NCBI RefSeq assembly: GCF_964199755.1
Contig: NC_133917.1
Coordinates: forward strand, 3,541,501 to 3,605,500
Origin: Larus michahellis
Taxonomy: Eukaryota; Chordata; Aves; Charadriiformes; Laridae
Length of the DNA stretch: 64,000 bases
Direction: 5' to 3'
The position numbers and the translations under genes were made by a program. The notes below the pieces were generated by a model that saw only the letters and a program-made list of their open reading frames with translations, had not been told where the DNA came from and did not search any database. Positions 11,107 to 22,811 of the stretch are shown here, one piece after another. The stretch's first letter is position 1. Each line of letters starts with the position of its first letter.

Positions 11107-13515
11107 GCGGCCCCGTCCCCCCCTCAGCGCTCATTTATTTATTGACAATAATATTTTCTGGACCGGCAGCGGCCACTGGTGGTTATTTAATTGCAGGGGA
11201 GGGAGGGGGGAGCGCGGGGGGGCTGCCTTGTACAGAGGATTTTAAAGGGCGTCCCCTCGCCCCGGGGGCCAGGAGCCCTTCGCTTGCCCGGCAGAGACGG
11301 TTTTCGCGTTCTGGTGGCCGCTCGGTTGCCACCTGCGCGCTGGGACACGCCGGACCCGCGGCCTCCTGCTTCCTGTGGCAGCTCCTTCCCGTCCTCCCCC
11401 CCCTCGGCTGCCCCCACCGCAGCCCCCGGCTGCCAGCAGACCTCTGCCCTCTTCAGTTTTTAATGAAAAAAGACCTTTTTTTCCTCTTTTTTTTTTTTTT
11501 TTTTTTTTTTCTCCCCCCCCCCCCCGGCTTTAATGAATGTTTACCAGGCCGTGTCACAACCCGGCGCCTCCGAGGGATGCTCCAGCCCCTTCCCTACGGC
11601 CAGGATGGACCGGGAAGGACCCGGAGCCGGTGGGGAGGCTCCAATTGCACAAGGTGGGGGCGAGACCACGGCCTGAAAACTTCTAGAAAATTTTTTTTTT
11701 TTGGGGGGGGCGGTTTAACCACCTGGATTTGAAGAGTTTGAGCCTGGCGCGGCCGTGACGGAGCCCCGTGTCCGTCCGTCCGTCCCTGTGTTCCACGCCG
11801 GCCTCGAGGAACGGTCAAGGCAACCGGGCAGGAAAAGCACTTTCCGTACTCGCCCCCCCAGTCCCGGGCACCCCCCTCCCAGGCTCCAGCCTTATCCCGG
11901 CCGATGGGAAGCGTCTCCCCTCCATCTCCCGCCGTTCACCGGACTCTGGATGAGGAAATCCGCTCTTTTTAAGGAGAGAATCAAGAGCTGGGGGGGCGAA
12001 GAGCCCTCGATGCCCAGGACCTTCCTCTGCGGGGGCAGGGGGGTCCAATCCGACCTGGCCCCCGGCTGCCGCCTTCGGCTTCTCCTTGGAAAACGGCCCC
12101 GGAGCTGCTCCCAGGGGATCCTGCTCCTGAGGGAAACCTCCCGATGGAGAGCAGGGACACGGAGGGGGGGGAAGACTTGGGCCCGACAAAGTGCTTTAAT
12201 TATTTTTTTGCCGGGGGGGGTGTGCGTGGGGGGGGTTTGTTGCAGTTTAAGGCTCTTCTCGCGCTCCTGGCGGTCGCCTCCTGCTGTCGAAAGGGGTTTG
12301 AAGGGGGTTAAAGCCCCTTTTGCTGCTCTCGCCGCCTCGGCCAGCGGTTCCAACCGAGCCTTAAGTCCGGCAAAGCCGCTTTTCCCCCCCCCAGCCCCGT
12401 CCCTCCCCACCGGCACCGAGCCTGGGGGACACCGTCCCCTTTGCCCGGAACCGGGGCTGGGGGCCGGGGCGGGGGGGCTCTCAGTGCCCGTTACCGGTGG
12501 GATCCCGGGGGCAGCTCCCCCTGCCCTCGGCCGACGCACAAGGGCTAAATTCGGGAGGAACGAAGCCTTAGCCCGTGTCGGGCGCGTCCCCGGCCAGGAT
12601 GATGTTCCCGGCGATGACGATGTCCCCGCGTCCCTTCCCGGCGGGAAGGCCATGGCCATGGCTGGGGGGGAGGGGGGGGTGGTTTTGTTCAGCTCCCGCA
12701 AGAACCGGAGCGACTCCGAGCTGCAAAAACCCGGAGCAAACGGCGACACTTGAATGGGTTAAAAAAAAAAAAATAAAAAAAAAAATCTTTTACTTCCTCC
12801 CCCCCCCCCCTTTTTTTTTTTTTTTTAAATTTTTTTATTTCCCACGGCCTCCGCGCTCCCTCCCCGGTGGCCGCCGCGGCTCGTTTAAGCGACTCGTTAG
12901 GGGAGCCCGGCGGTTCCCTCAACCGACAGAATGAATCCTAAAACGCCGGTTAGGATGGGTGCTTTCACGATAAGCAAAGAATCGGATTTATTCTATTTTT
13001 TAACAAAGAAAACTATGCTGTTAATAGTGCAATGAAAGCGCTTTTCTGCCTTTTCTTGGGTTGTTTGGTGGGGGTTTTTTTGGGGGGTGGGGGGTGGGTT
13101 GGTTGACACGTTCCTGACCGACGCTAACTACCGCTGGTCGCTCGCTCCGTTCCTGGCTGCGTAAGGACCCCCCCAGCCCCCCCCGGCCTGTCTCCCCTCT
13201 GGTGCTACCGCCCTGCCCCGACGGCACGGTGATGGCGCCTGCCCCGCGACGGGCAGCGCCGAAATCCAGGCGGCCCCCCCGCCCCCAGCTCCCAAACCTC
13301 CTCCCTTTCCCACTGTCCGCAGGTGGCTTTTTTTTTTTTGAAAATTTTTTTTTTTTTTCATTTTTCCAGTGTGAATCCAAAGCTTGTCCTCTGCTTTCCC
13401 CCCCCCCCCCCAATTCTTATTGTTTCCAGCCTTTTTATGTTCTTTTCATGGTGACAATGCTGTATTTAAAGAGAATATTTAAGTGTAAAAATAAAGAAAT
13501 GCTCAAACTTGCACC
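11107..13515 (+). other. CSRNP2: CSRNP2 3' UTR
   Basis: About 2.4 kb between the stop codon and the poly(A) signal at 13490, with no splice sites required and no other gene recognised. It is GC-rich with long T and C homopolymers (11483-11528, 12765-12840 and 13325-13360). The last 60 bases become AT-rich, as expected near a 3' end. Confidence 0.7.
13490..13495 (+). terminator. CSRNP2: CSRNP2 poly(A) signal
   Basis: A canonical AATAAA in an AT-rich context, followed within about 30 bases by a T/G-rich stretch (CTCTTGTCTT). It sits between two convergent genes, about 370 bases from the candidate LETMD1 signal on the other strand. Confidence 0.7.
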
Positions 13516-13865
13516 GCTCTTGTCTTAAAGGGGGTTAACCCCAACCCCTCACCCCCCCCCGCGCCCCAGGGGAACTCGAATTCCTGCAAAAATGGGGTGG
13601 GTGAGGATTAAGGGAAGGGTTTTCTTCTCCTAGAGGTGAGGGAGGAGCTCGGAGCTGACCTGGTGCACGGGGAGGGGAAGTGTGGGGGGGTGATTCCTAC
13701 CCCTCCTTTATACCCCAATAACGCTTAAAAAAGGGAATTTTCCAGGTGTTGGTGCGTCCCGGCTGTGGGTGGAGGAGCCGGTGGGGGGACACAGAGTATT
13801 TCCCGGTGCGGGAGGCAGGGAGGGGGCCTCCAGAGAGACGCCGGAGCCGCTCGCTTGCTTTTCTC

Positions 13866-13871
13866 TTTAAT
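13866..13871 (-). terminator. LETMD1: Candidate LETMD1 poly(A) signal
   Basis: ATTAAA on the minus strand, about 0.9 kb past the LETMD1 stop codon. It is followed downstream on that strand by an AGAGAAAAGC tract. It is the first convincing signal before the CSRNP2 3' end. This would make the LETMD1 3' UTR about 0.9 kb. A canonical minus AATAAA near 12986-12991 would require overlap with the CSRNP2 3' UTR and is less likely. Confidence 0.4.
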
Positions 13872-14765
13872 AAAACACTGAAAGTTGGGTTGAATTCACT
13901 CCACGGCGGGGACGTTTCTCATGCAGTGCCGGGGCCGGGTGAGACACGGCGGGTTTTAACCCCTTCACGCAGCCTCGGGGCCGGGAGCTGCCACTGAAGC
14001 ACCCCCCACCCCCCCCAGAGCCGCCTCCACCGAGCAGAAAGCGGGGGGGCTGCGCTCTAATTAGGCAGAACTTAACGAAGGCAGCCCGGAGCCTCCGCTG
14101 AAGGCGTCGGTGCCTTCGCTCTAACCCCGTTGGTGGCGGCAGCGGCGTTTCCAGCCTCCCCCGGGTGCGGGGCTGCGATGGGGATGCTCCGGGAGGCAGA
14201 GGAATAAAAAGCACGGGAACCCCACGAGGCTCCCGCTTCGGTCGCACGGGGATTTGGGGTCTTTTCTTAAACCCTCGGGGAGATTTTTATCTTTAAGACT
14301 GCTCAGTGGAGTAAAGAAACTAAACAAAACCCCTCCATGGAGGCACAGAGCAGCAAAACCCAAGCTGAAGGGAGCCCGCGACTATGAGATACTAAGGGAA
14401 GTGTCCACAGGCAGCGGAGACGCTGGTTCTCCCCTCCCGTAATTCAAGTGACGCAGTTTCAGAGCCGTAACAGCGAAGCCGCCTTCCCGGGACGCCGAGG
14501 GAGGGAGGGCAGGGCCGGGGCTCAGCCCCACGGCATCGCCAGCCCTCTCCGACAGCACGAAGGGGAAGAGAAGAGCCGGCGCTGGCACAAACCTCCGAGG
14601 GAATCGCATCTTCGCCCCCGCGGCAGCACCGGGGTCCCAGCGCCGACCGCGGGCCGCGGTTTCAGGTCACCGAAAGGCGGGTTTGGTTTTGGCGGCACCA
14701 GGCTGGGAACGGCCGAGTCGGCGCGCGATGCCTGGGGTGAGGGTGCGCAGCCGGCGGCTCGGCCG

Positions 14766-17700
14766 TCACTCCTTGGCCCTGAGGTAGTTGAGGGACAGCA
14801 GGACCATGCTGTTCGCCAGGAGAGAAGCTTCGGAAGCTGAAAAAAACAAAAAAAAAACCAGGAGAGAGGGGTCGGAGCGGCGCCGCCACGGCCCAACCGC
14901 TCCAAACACGCTCATCCCGAGCTGCCGGTGCGGCACCGGAGGCTGCAGGGCTCCCCCTCGCACTCTCTCCGGGGGCTTTTTGCTCTGCTCTGGGTTCCCC
15001 GTTTCCCTCCCGCTCCCATTTTGCTTCCCCCAGTGCTGCTGCACGGCTGGAATCCGCCACCACGAGGTCTCTGCGGGACGGGGACACCCGGGCACAGGCT
15101 GTCCTTTGTGGGCGTCCCACACAGATGCGTCCCTGCAGAGAGCCAGTGGGCTCCGCCACGTCCTTCTCTCAGGGCCAGGAGATCCATGGGGCAGCCCCAA
15201 GGGGGATAAAGCCCCCGTTTATCCCAAATTTCCCCAGAACCGACGTTCCCAGGTGCCTCCTGCCCCAGGCGGGAGCTGCCTCGCGGTACCTCGCAGCTTG
15301 CAGGAGAGCCCCAGCCACTGCTCCAGCCACGCTCTGCACTCCGACATGCCGAGATGAGTGGAGTTCAGGCCACGGAGATAACAAGCCTGCGGAGAGGGAA
15401 AAAACACGGATACATTCAGGAACATGAATCTCCGGAGATCACGCTGGGATCCAGCGGGGAAGCAGGGCTGAGCTATGGTGCCCCGGTGTGGTCCCAGCAT
15501 GGAAAATGGGCTCGGAAAACGCCTTTCTGGAGGAAAGTGGCCACAATCCACCTCGCGGTGGGTCTGGAGGAATGTGCTGCGCCCCGACGCAGCTCCGCTA
15601 ACAATGGGGAGGGCCAGGACGACGCGAGCCCAGGGGAAAGGGGCTGGAGGAGGCGTCCTCACCGCTTTCAGCTCCTCCTCGGACAGCTGGCCCAAGCCCA
15701 GGCGCAGCATGGCGCGGTCCAGGTGCCGGATCTCCAGGACGTGGCTCCGCAGGCGATGCCTCAGGAAAAAGGCCGGCAAGTGAGGGGTCAGGAACAGGAC
15801 CTGGCTCAGGGCTCTCTGAGAGGGAAAAGAAGGCAGGGTCACCGGTGAGGACAACCGACTCCTCCAAAAATGGGTGTCTGACCCATTCAGGCACAACTTA
15901 AATCAGACAAAGCCTCTCCCGTTCCAGACATGCCCCACGTTTTGTTCCTCTTTAATTATCTGACTAATTGTCCTGCCCACCCTGAAACCCCGAGCTGCCC
16001 TTGGCCGTTCTCGTTACACCCAGCTCGGCTGCCTGGCCCGACGAGCAGAGCAGGGAGCGGTGTCCAGAGAAACGAGCTCTGTCCTGGGCTGGACGCGGGT
16101 GTCTGGGGCACGTCCAGGGGTGTGGGACGGCTCAGGAGTGGCCGATGGCCCCACCGAGCCAGGCAGCTACAGCAAGGACGGACAAACGGTCTCGTTTGGG
16201 GGCTGTTTTCATGGAATGACAGACTGGTTTGGGTGGGAAGGGACCTTTAAAGACCACCCAGTGCCACCCCCTGCCCTGGGCAGGGACACCCCACACCAGC
16301 CCAGGTTGCTCCAAGCCCCGTCCAACGTGGCCTTGAACCCCTCCAGGGATGGAGCAGCCACGGCTTCTCTGGGCAACCCGGGCCAGGGGCTCACCCCCCT
16401 CACAGCAAACAATTTCTCCCCCAGATCTCACCTAAATCTCCCCTCTTGCAGTGTAAAACCCTTCCCCCTCGTCCCATGGCTCCCCTCCCTGCTCCAGAGT
16501 CCCTCCCCAGCTTTCCTGGAGCCCCTTGAGGGACTGGAAGGGGCTGGAAGGTCTCCGCGGAGCCTTCTCTTCTCCAGGCTGAACCCCCCCAGCTCTCTCA
16601 GCCTGTCCCCACAGCAGAGGGGCTCCAGCCCTCCCAGCATCTCCGGGGCCTCCGTGGCACCTCGGCGCCCTTCAGTAAGAGTCAGCTCTGAGCTGCCGGC
16701 AGGAGAAAAGCCACACTCACGACATGAGACACCTGGAGCTTGTTCAGACCCAGTGGAGATCCCGAAAACAAGCTTCTGACAGCATAGAGTTCAGCCACGC
16801 GCGGCTGGGAACCTCGCTGCACCTGAAAGAGCCACGGCATGCGTTGCCGACACCTCCCGGCGGTGCTCGTCATCACCACCACCAGGCAGGGCTGAAGCAG
16901 CAGCACAGGCAGGACGGGCAATACCAGCCGCGGCGCCGACGTACCTCGGCGCAGAGCTCCTGCAGGCGTTTTTGGAGCTGCGGCTCAGGCAGGGAACGCG
17001 CTGCCAGGGCTATACTCTTCACCACATCCGGGTAGGAGTCTCTCCGGATGGCGTCGTAGGCGTCCAGGAACTCAACCTGCTGGCTGGGGGTCCAGAAGTA
17101 GCGGATCAGCAGCTGGCGTGGGAAGAAATACCTTGGAGAGAAGAAGAGATGGGGATTCAGGGAGGAAAACCGCAGGGACGAGCTGGGGCAGTTGGGTTTT
17201 GTGTTGCTGGGAAGAAACGCAAGCAACGTCCTGCGCCAGGGCAGCACCTCTCGCCCCCAGGAGCTGCGGAGGTTCGCTCCTCCAAAGGGGAGAGCCCAGG
17301 AATCACGGAATCGTTTCGGTTGGAAAAGACCTTTAAGATCATCAAGTCCGACCGTTAACCCAACGCTGCCAAGCCCACCGCCTGACCGCATCCCCAGGTG
17401 CCGCATCCGCACGACTTTTAAATCCCTCCAGGGACGGTGACTCCCCCCTGCCCTGGGCAGCCTGTTCCAGATCCTCGATAAAGATATTAAACAGAACTGG
17501 CCCCAGCCCCGAGCCCTGGGGAACACCACTTGCGACCGGCCGCCGACTGGAATTTAACTCCATTCCCGACCTTTTGGGCCCAGACAGGTTTTAACCCGGT
17601 GAGGCGAATCCCTGTCCGAGCCCCGAGCACCCAGTTTCGCCAGGAGAATGCCGGGAGAAATGGTGTCAGGAATGAATCAATCAGCTCTGAGAAGGTAAAC

Positions 17701-20681
17701 ACCATCCACGGCCTTTCCCTCCTCCACTGAGCGGGTCACCTTGTCATTGAAGGAGATTGGCTCCTCCAAAGGCCACAGAGAGCTTGGAAAGGAGAGCTCC
17801 GAGCAATCGGATCGCCGTCGTGCCCAACTGGAGCTCCTCCGCTGCGGCCAAGGTTCCACACAACCCGGAGATCTCCACCCTGCGCCATTTTACACGGCGG
17901 GGCTCTCACCCACCCGCAGGACACGAAAGCCAGGGAGCGGAATTGAAAAATCCAGGGATTTAGCCTGGATTTAGCTCTGGCGGCAGGACAGCTGGCAGGG
18001 AGAGGGACGTTCGAAGCGCTACAGAGACAGCTGGGAGGGAATTGTGCAAGGAGGTTTCTCCAGCCAAGCACGCGCAGGGCTGTTCCCTGCATGCCGGGGA
18101 TTATTTCTCTGGGTTAGAAACACGGAGCCGGACGGGTTGCTGGCAAGCAGGAGCTGGTATTGCGAAACAATCGCCGGGCTCGTCGGGCTACGGGCATTTT
18201 TTACTACAGTGCGAGGTGGAGGGAGGAAGGGAGACCATCTGGCTGGATTTATAACTCTATAAAACCCCCACAATTCCATGAAATTTAAGGTATCAGTGAA
18301 AAGGAGCCCAAAGAGCGGGGCTGCGGCCGAGCCCCGGCGGTCACTGTGGGGCCAGTACTCACATCAGGACGATGACCAAGAAGTTGGCGAAGGGCGGGAT
18401 GGCGATAATTCCGATGGGAATGGCCTTGATCACATCCCTGCGAAACTGCCTCCGAAATCAGAAAAGAGAATCAGGATCTGACGCCAAACTCGCAAAATTC
18501 CCTCATAATTAACAGCCCCAGCCCTGGCCGCGGCTTCCGAACCCTGTTTTTAGGCAGGGAACGTGCCTCGCCCAGAGGAATTGGCCTCTCCGAGCCCCCG
18601 CCAAAGCCCCACACGTGAACTCAAGACCCTTTTTCTGGCGAGGCAGAGCCAGGTGGCACCAAAGGGCGTCCCGAGCGCCGCGCCGTACCTGCCGCAGCCT
18701 CTCCATCTCCCGGTAGGGAAGCTGCTGAACGCTCAGTCTCTGGTGGGACATTTTCGATTTGATTTTACTTATTTCTTTGACTTCCAGGAAGAGCGCTTGG
18801 ATTCCTGCCAAAACAGAGAGCGCCCTCAGGTCCCGATCCCCAGAAAACTGCCTCCAGTGATACGGATTTTAGCCCCGGGAAGGGAACCGGCAGCGCAGCC
18901 AGCTGCCCCCATTCTCCCCAGCGAAGCAGAAATGTCTCCTCCTCCCTGGGACCCACCTTTCGTGAAAGTCGCGTACAGCACGTAGAAACGGGGGAAGGTC
19001 TTTTCCAAAAACCTCTCGTACCTCCCGTTGATGTGCTTCGCTTTCGATGCCAGGGCGGCGAGGATGGACCTGGAACCAGCCTTTGTGGAGAGGCAGCACA
19101 ATGCGGACCTGCAGCGAAACAATCCCCCAGTTATTTCTGTGAGTGTTTTACGGAAAAGGCTGGCTCGTGACGAACTTATGAAGTTCAACCAGGCCAGGTA
19201 CAAGGTCCCGCACTTGGGTCAGGACAACCCCAAGCATGGACACAGGCTGGGGGATGAAAGGATTGAGAGCTGCCCTGAGGAGAACGACTCGGAGGTGTGA
19301 AAAACTGAATGTAACCTGGCAACGTGCGCTGGCAGCCCAGCAACCCCCCTGCAGCCTGGGCTGCATCCCCAGCAGCGTGGGCAGGGGGGCGAGGGGGGGA
19401 TTCTGCCCCTCTGCTCCGCTCGGGGGAGACACCCCCCCTGCAGTGCTGCCTCCAGCGCTGGGGCACCAACAGCAGAAGGACACGGAGCTGTTGGAGCGGG
19501 GCCAGAGGAGGCCCCGGAGATGCTGGGAGGGCTGGAGCCCCTCTGCTGTGGGGACAGGCTGAGAGAGCTGGGGGGGTTCAGCCTGGAGAAGAGAAGGCTC
19601 CGCGGAGACCTTCCAGCCCCTTCCAGTCCCTCAAGGGGCTCCAGGAAAGCTGGGGAGGGACTCTGGAGCAGGGAGGGGAGCCATGGGACGAGGGGGAAGG
19701 GTTTTACACTGCAAGAGGGAGATTTAGGTGAGATCTGGGGAAGAAATTCTTGGCTGTGAGGGGGGTGAGCCCCTGGCCCAGGTTGCCCAGAGAAGCTGTG
19801 GCTGCCCCATCCCTGGAGGGGTTCAAGGCCAGGTTGGACGGGGCTTGGAGCAACCTGGGCTGGGGGAGGTGTCCCTGCCCAGGGCAGCGGGTGGCACTGG
19901 ATGATCTTCAAGGTCTCTTCCAACCCAAACTGTTCCTGCTTCTCTGACCATTCCATAAACACCGGGTGGTGTTTATGGCCCCTTCCAACCCAAACCGTTC
20001 TGGGATTCTGTGAAAGTGGAGATGGCCCAGGGAGAGGTGGGACACTGGGCTGTGGGACTCCCAAAAGCCCCAGAAAGGCTACAGGGTGCTGGGACACACA
20101 CCCCCCCCCAGCCACTGGGAACCCCCCCTCTCCCACATGGGCAGCCCTGGCCAGCCCCAGGCAGCTCCTGAGACAGGGCTCAAGTCCATGACCTGGTCTG
20201 GGGGGGGCACTGGGGGGTGCTGCGACCAGGACCAGGGCCCGGCAGGGGTTGGGGGGCTCCCCAGTGCCTGGGCGGGGCCGTCAGTGGCGCTGGGGGGACA
20301 GGGTCGGTAACGGGTGGGGGGGCGATAGCTGGCGCTGGTGGGGGGACGGGGGGACACGAGACACCTCGGTAGGAAACGGGGGGTGGCTTCGGGGGAATGG
20401 GGGGTCCCTTGGGGCTGGGGAGCGGGTGGGGGCTACGGCCAGTACTGGGGGGGTGGGAACTGGGGGGAGGAGAAGGCCGGTAATCGGGCGGGGATGGGTC
20501 GGGGGGCCCGGCCGGTGCCGGGGGGCGATGGCCGATACCAGGGGGGTGGGGGGTCGGTCCCCGCTCACCTCGGCGCCCCCCGGGCGCGGCTGAGGGCGGC
20601 GGCGGCGGGGCCGGGGCCGGGGCCGGGCCCGGAGCCGAGGCGCCAGAGCGCCCAGCGGCAGCCGGCCCTGGACAGCGCCAT
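14766..20681 (-). CDS. LETMD1: LETMD1, LETM1 domain-containing protein 1
   Basis: Nine coding exons on the minus strand in transcript order: 20681-20569, 19108-18957, 18804-18689, 18445-18363, 17131-16945, 16822-16721, 15815-15663, 15386-15290 and 14836-14766. All introns are GT-AG and the sum is 357 residues (about 360 in human as I remember). The product is a mitochondrial inner-membrane protein with a LETM1-type ribosome-binding-like domain. The N-terminus [14 protein letters not shown] is basic and Gly/Pro/Ala-rich, as for a mitochondrial presequence. [13 protein letters not shown] and [12 protein letters not shown] precede one hydrophobic membrane segment (residues about 134-158, [18 protein letters not shown]). 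[13 protein letters not shown] follows, then the LETM1 region ending in FFLRHRL and [11 protein letters not shown]. The last exon encodes only [19 protein letters not shown] and RAKE. Introns hold three CR1 pieces. The start ATG sits in a CpG island. Confidence 0.97.
16211..16660 (-). mobile_element. CR1 LINE 3' fragment in LETMD1 intron
   Basis: Minus-oriented CR1 3' segment. The left edge is ATGGAATGACAGACTGG followed by TTTGGGTGGGAAGGGACC, then the CR1 3' region (GGTTGCTCCAAGCCCCGTCC). It lies between LETMD1 exons 7 and 6, in the same orientation as the gene. It is 5'-truncated. Confidence 0.9.
17301..17758 (-). mobile_element. CR1 LINE fragment with internal deletion
   Basis: Minus-oriented CR1. 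The left edge (AATCACGGAATCGTTTCGG, then TTGGAAAAGACC) is the CR1 3' end. It jumps from the 3' UTR-proximal part (GGGCAGCCTGTTCC) straight to reverse-transcriptase sequence (GATATTAAACAGAACTGG), so an internal segment is missing. It ends near GTCATTGAAGGAGATTGG. It lies in LETMD1 intron 4. Confidence 0.85.
19175..20015 (+). mobile_element. CR1 LINE fragment, antisense to LETMD1
   Basis: Plus-oriented CR1. It begins in the end of the reverse-transcriptase ORF (ATGAAGTTCAACCAGGCCAG, encoding [10 protein letters not shown]) and runs through the 3' region to TTCCAACCCAAACTGTTCC near 19920-19940. A second tail-like copy (CCTTCCAACCCAAACCGTTC) follows at about 19980, so the end is slightly rearranged. 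It lies in LETMD1 intron 1. Confidence 0.88.
20270..20560. repeat. Degenerate G-rich repeat in LETMD1 intron 1
   Basis: The + strand is made of imperfect 30-40 base units of the form GGGGGGCGATAGCTGGCGC and GGTAACGGGTGGGG, rich in G runs. It abuts the donor of exon 1. Long open frames through this region are repeat artefacts. Confidence 0.65.
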
Positions 20682-20870
20682 CTTGGCGGGTCACCGCCGG
20701 GGGGCAAAGGGCGAAGGTCACGGCGCAGGGAGGGGGGAGAGCGCGAGCGCGGGCAGCTGAGCGCTGATTGGCTGGCGGGGCGGTGCCCGCGTGACGGGAG
20801 CCGGAAGCACCGTGCGGCCGGTCATGTGACCGAAGGCGGAAGTGTTCCCTGGGGGTTGTCGGGGTGCGAA
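20682..20870 (-). promoter_or_regulatory. LETMD1: LETMD1 CpG-island promoter
   Basis: Immediately upstream of the LETMD1 start codon there is an inverted CCAAT box (GATTGGCT near 20766-20773). Two ETS-type sites (CCGGAAGC near 20801, GCGGAAGT near 20836) and an E-box-like GTCATGTGAC at 20821-20830 follow. No TATA box is seen. This is typical of a nuclear gene for a mitochondrial protein. Confidence 0.6.
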
Positions 20871-22639
20871 GCGGGGCCTGACCGGGCCGAGCCCTGCCCC
20901 CCCCACCCCGGTACCGGCCCGGGGCCCTGGGCCCGCGGGCGGGGACCGAGCACCCCCGCAGCCCCCCCGAGGTCGGGGTCGTGCCCCGCCGAGGGTTCCC
21001 CCTCTCCGGTGCCGTTTTAAGGCCCACGGAGCAGTGGTGGGGGTGCTCGGGCGGGCCGTGGCCTTGTCCCGGGCTGCCCGTCCCCTTCCCGGGCCCTTGG
21101 CTTCCTAGCGGCGCCGGGTGCTCAGACGTCAGGGTAGTGGGTGATTGAGGCACGGTGAGCTGAGCCCCCTCTGCCTCTTCACCTCCTGCAGCCAGTGGTT
21201 GGCACCGGACCCGGAGGTCGAGCCCATTCCCTGGCCCTTCAAGCACCCAAGCCGGGGGTCGAGCCCATTCCCCAGCTCTTTGAGCACCGGAGCCGGGGGT
21301 CGAGCCCATTCCCCAGCTCTCTGAGCACCGGAGCCGGGGATCAAGGCCGTTCCCCGGCCCTTCAAGGGGTGCCCCTGCCTGTGGCAGGGCTGTAACTCGC
21401 CCTTTCTCTGCCACTGCCTTGCCCAAGACATAGTGGGGAGGCCAAATCCCCACTATGGGTCCCCAGCGAGGGAGGGTGTGGCAGCAGAGAGGCCATGGTC
21501 CCCCCCAGAGCCCTGCGGTCCCTGCTCTGGGTGGCTCCCCCTGCTCTGACTTGGTTTCCCTGGCTCACGTCCGGCTCCAGACACCGGAGCCGGGCAGGAC
21601 ACCTCTGTCCGTCCCTCCCGCAGACAACCTGCAGCTGAGCGACTGAACCAGTTCTGCAGCTGCTCCCGGAGCAGTTCCGTGTGGGTCATGTTTGCTTTCT
21701 CAATTTGAAGTGCCACAAGAAACACCTTCAGAGGCCTTTTAGGAAAAAACTGCTGTTTCTACCCCTGCCTGTGAGCTCTGCCGACTCCTTTCCCCTTTGG
21801 GCACCGCTAAAACCAGGCGCTATGTTGCCTCTTACAAGTCTCTGGCAGCTCTTCCGTCTTCTGTGAATCCTTGGGGATGCTTTTCCCGGCCGAGCCCCCT
21901 CTCCTTCCTCTGGCTGGACCCCAAAACCTCCCCGCTCCCTCTCAGCAGCCCAGGGACACCGGAGTGCGTGGTGCTGGTCACGCACGCCCGCGTCTTTGCC
22001 CTCCTGCCTGGTGAGTCTTGAAGGGTTGCACATTCAGCTGTTGCTTATCAGAAAGAGGCACCAGGGGCTCTTTTGTAGAGAAAAAAGAAAAAAAAAAAAA
22101 AACGACAAACCCGGGGTTATCGCTCTGCCTCGGCGGGTTTCGGACCAGCGGGGATCGGTGATAATAGATTGTATTGATCCAAGCTGGGAAGGGATCGTGT
22201 CTTATCAGCGCTGCACGTACCGGCGTCTGTAAAATGCCCTGTAAATGCCAGTTTGGGCTCTAATCTGTCAAATAGCTCTAGTGGAGCAGAGTCCAGGCCA
22301 TCTCATGTGCTAATTACCAGAGGACGTCTGATGCTCGACCAAATGGCCTTTTAATTGAGCCTCCTGGGTTGATAATGTGCCCTGGGCAGCATTAACTCAC
22401 CTTTCCCCCCTCAAGCCCAACGCTGCCGCTCGCCATGGGGACAAGGCTGCACATCAAAGCGTTCGGCCGCCCTGTTAACCCCCCCTTAACTCGGCGTTAT
22501 TTATAGTTCTTTAATAAACGATAAGGCTGAAGCAGATGTGGTTGTTTTCGGGAGACTTTGAGTTGTCTCCTGAGCTTCCCTCGGAGAACTCCGCACCAGC
22601 GGATCGGTGTGGGTGCTGCGGGCGGAGGAGGGAGGGAGG
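20871..22639. other. Intergenic region between LETMD1 and SLC11A2
   Basis: No gene recognised. It contains a four-copy tandem repeat at about 21218-21370 with a ~44-base unit (GGTCGAGCCCATTCCCCAGC, CTCTTTGAGCACCGGAGCC). There is also an A-rich tract at about 22079-22104. AT content rises after 22000. The remainder is unique sequence that could hold regulatory elements for the divergent pair of genes. Confidence 0.6.
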
Positions 22640-22729
22640 GGAGGGTGGGGACACCTCTTATATAGAGAGTGGAACGCAGACCGGGCTGTCTGGTCCCAGA
22701 AACCGCCAAGAGGGAGAAGCGGCAACACC
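22640..22729 (+). promoter_or_regulatory. SLC11A2: SLC11A2 promoter 1A (TATA-type)
   Basis: TATATA at 22659-22664 lies about 70 bases upstream of an ATG at 22730 that opens a short exon ending in a strong donor (GTGAGT from 22779). Mammalian SLC11A2 uses an upstream exon 1A that adds N-terminal residues in intestine. Position and frame here match that arrangement. Promoter use is inferred. Confidence 0.55.
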
Positions 22730-22778
22730 ATGCCCAAGAAATACACCCTCAAGGAGAGCTCGCCCAGCTGCGAATTGG
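22730..22778 (+). CDS. SLC11A2: SLC11A2 alternative first coding exon (1A)
   Basis: The exon encodes MPKKYTLKESSPSCEL plus one base and ends at a GTGAGT donor. Spliced to the acceptor before 30354 it stays in frame with no stop. Residues encoded by the otherwise 5'-UTR part of exon 2 (AKVANINQFPGHQKGST) come next, then the usual MGNSD start. This gives a 591-residue isoform, close to the 590 I recall for human 1A/+IRE. I do not recognise the 16 residues as conserved; the call rests on frame, donor, TATA box and gene position. Confidence 0.6.
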
Positions 22779-22811
22779 GTGAGTGCCGCAAACGCCGATG
22801 CTGGCGAGGTG

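Noticed and set aside
19219-20136. 305-codon minus-strand frame in LETMD1 intron 1, and similar 424-codon frame at 39078-40352
   Set aside because: Both are antisense or 3' UTR readings of CR1 LINE fragments, repeated at every CR1 copy in the window.
20281-21453. 390-codon minus-strand frame upstream of LETMD1
   Set aside because: It spans the real LETMD1 exon 1 in a different frame, a G-rich repeat and a tandem repeat. It has no recognisable domain.
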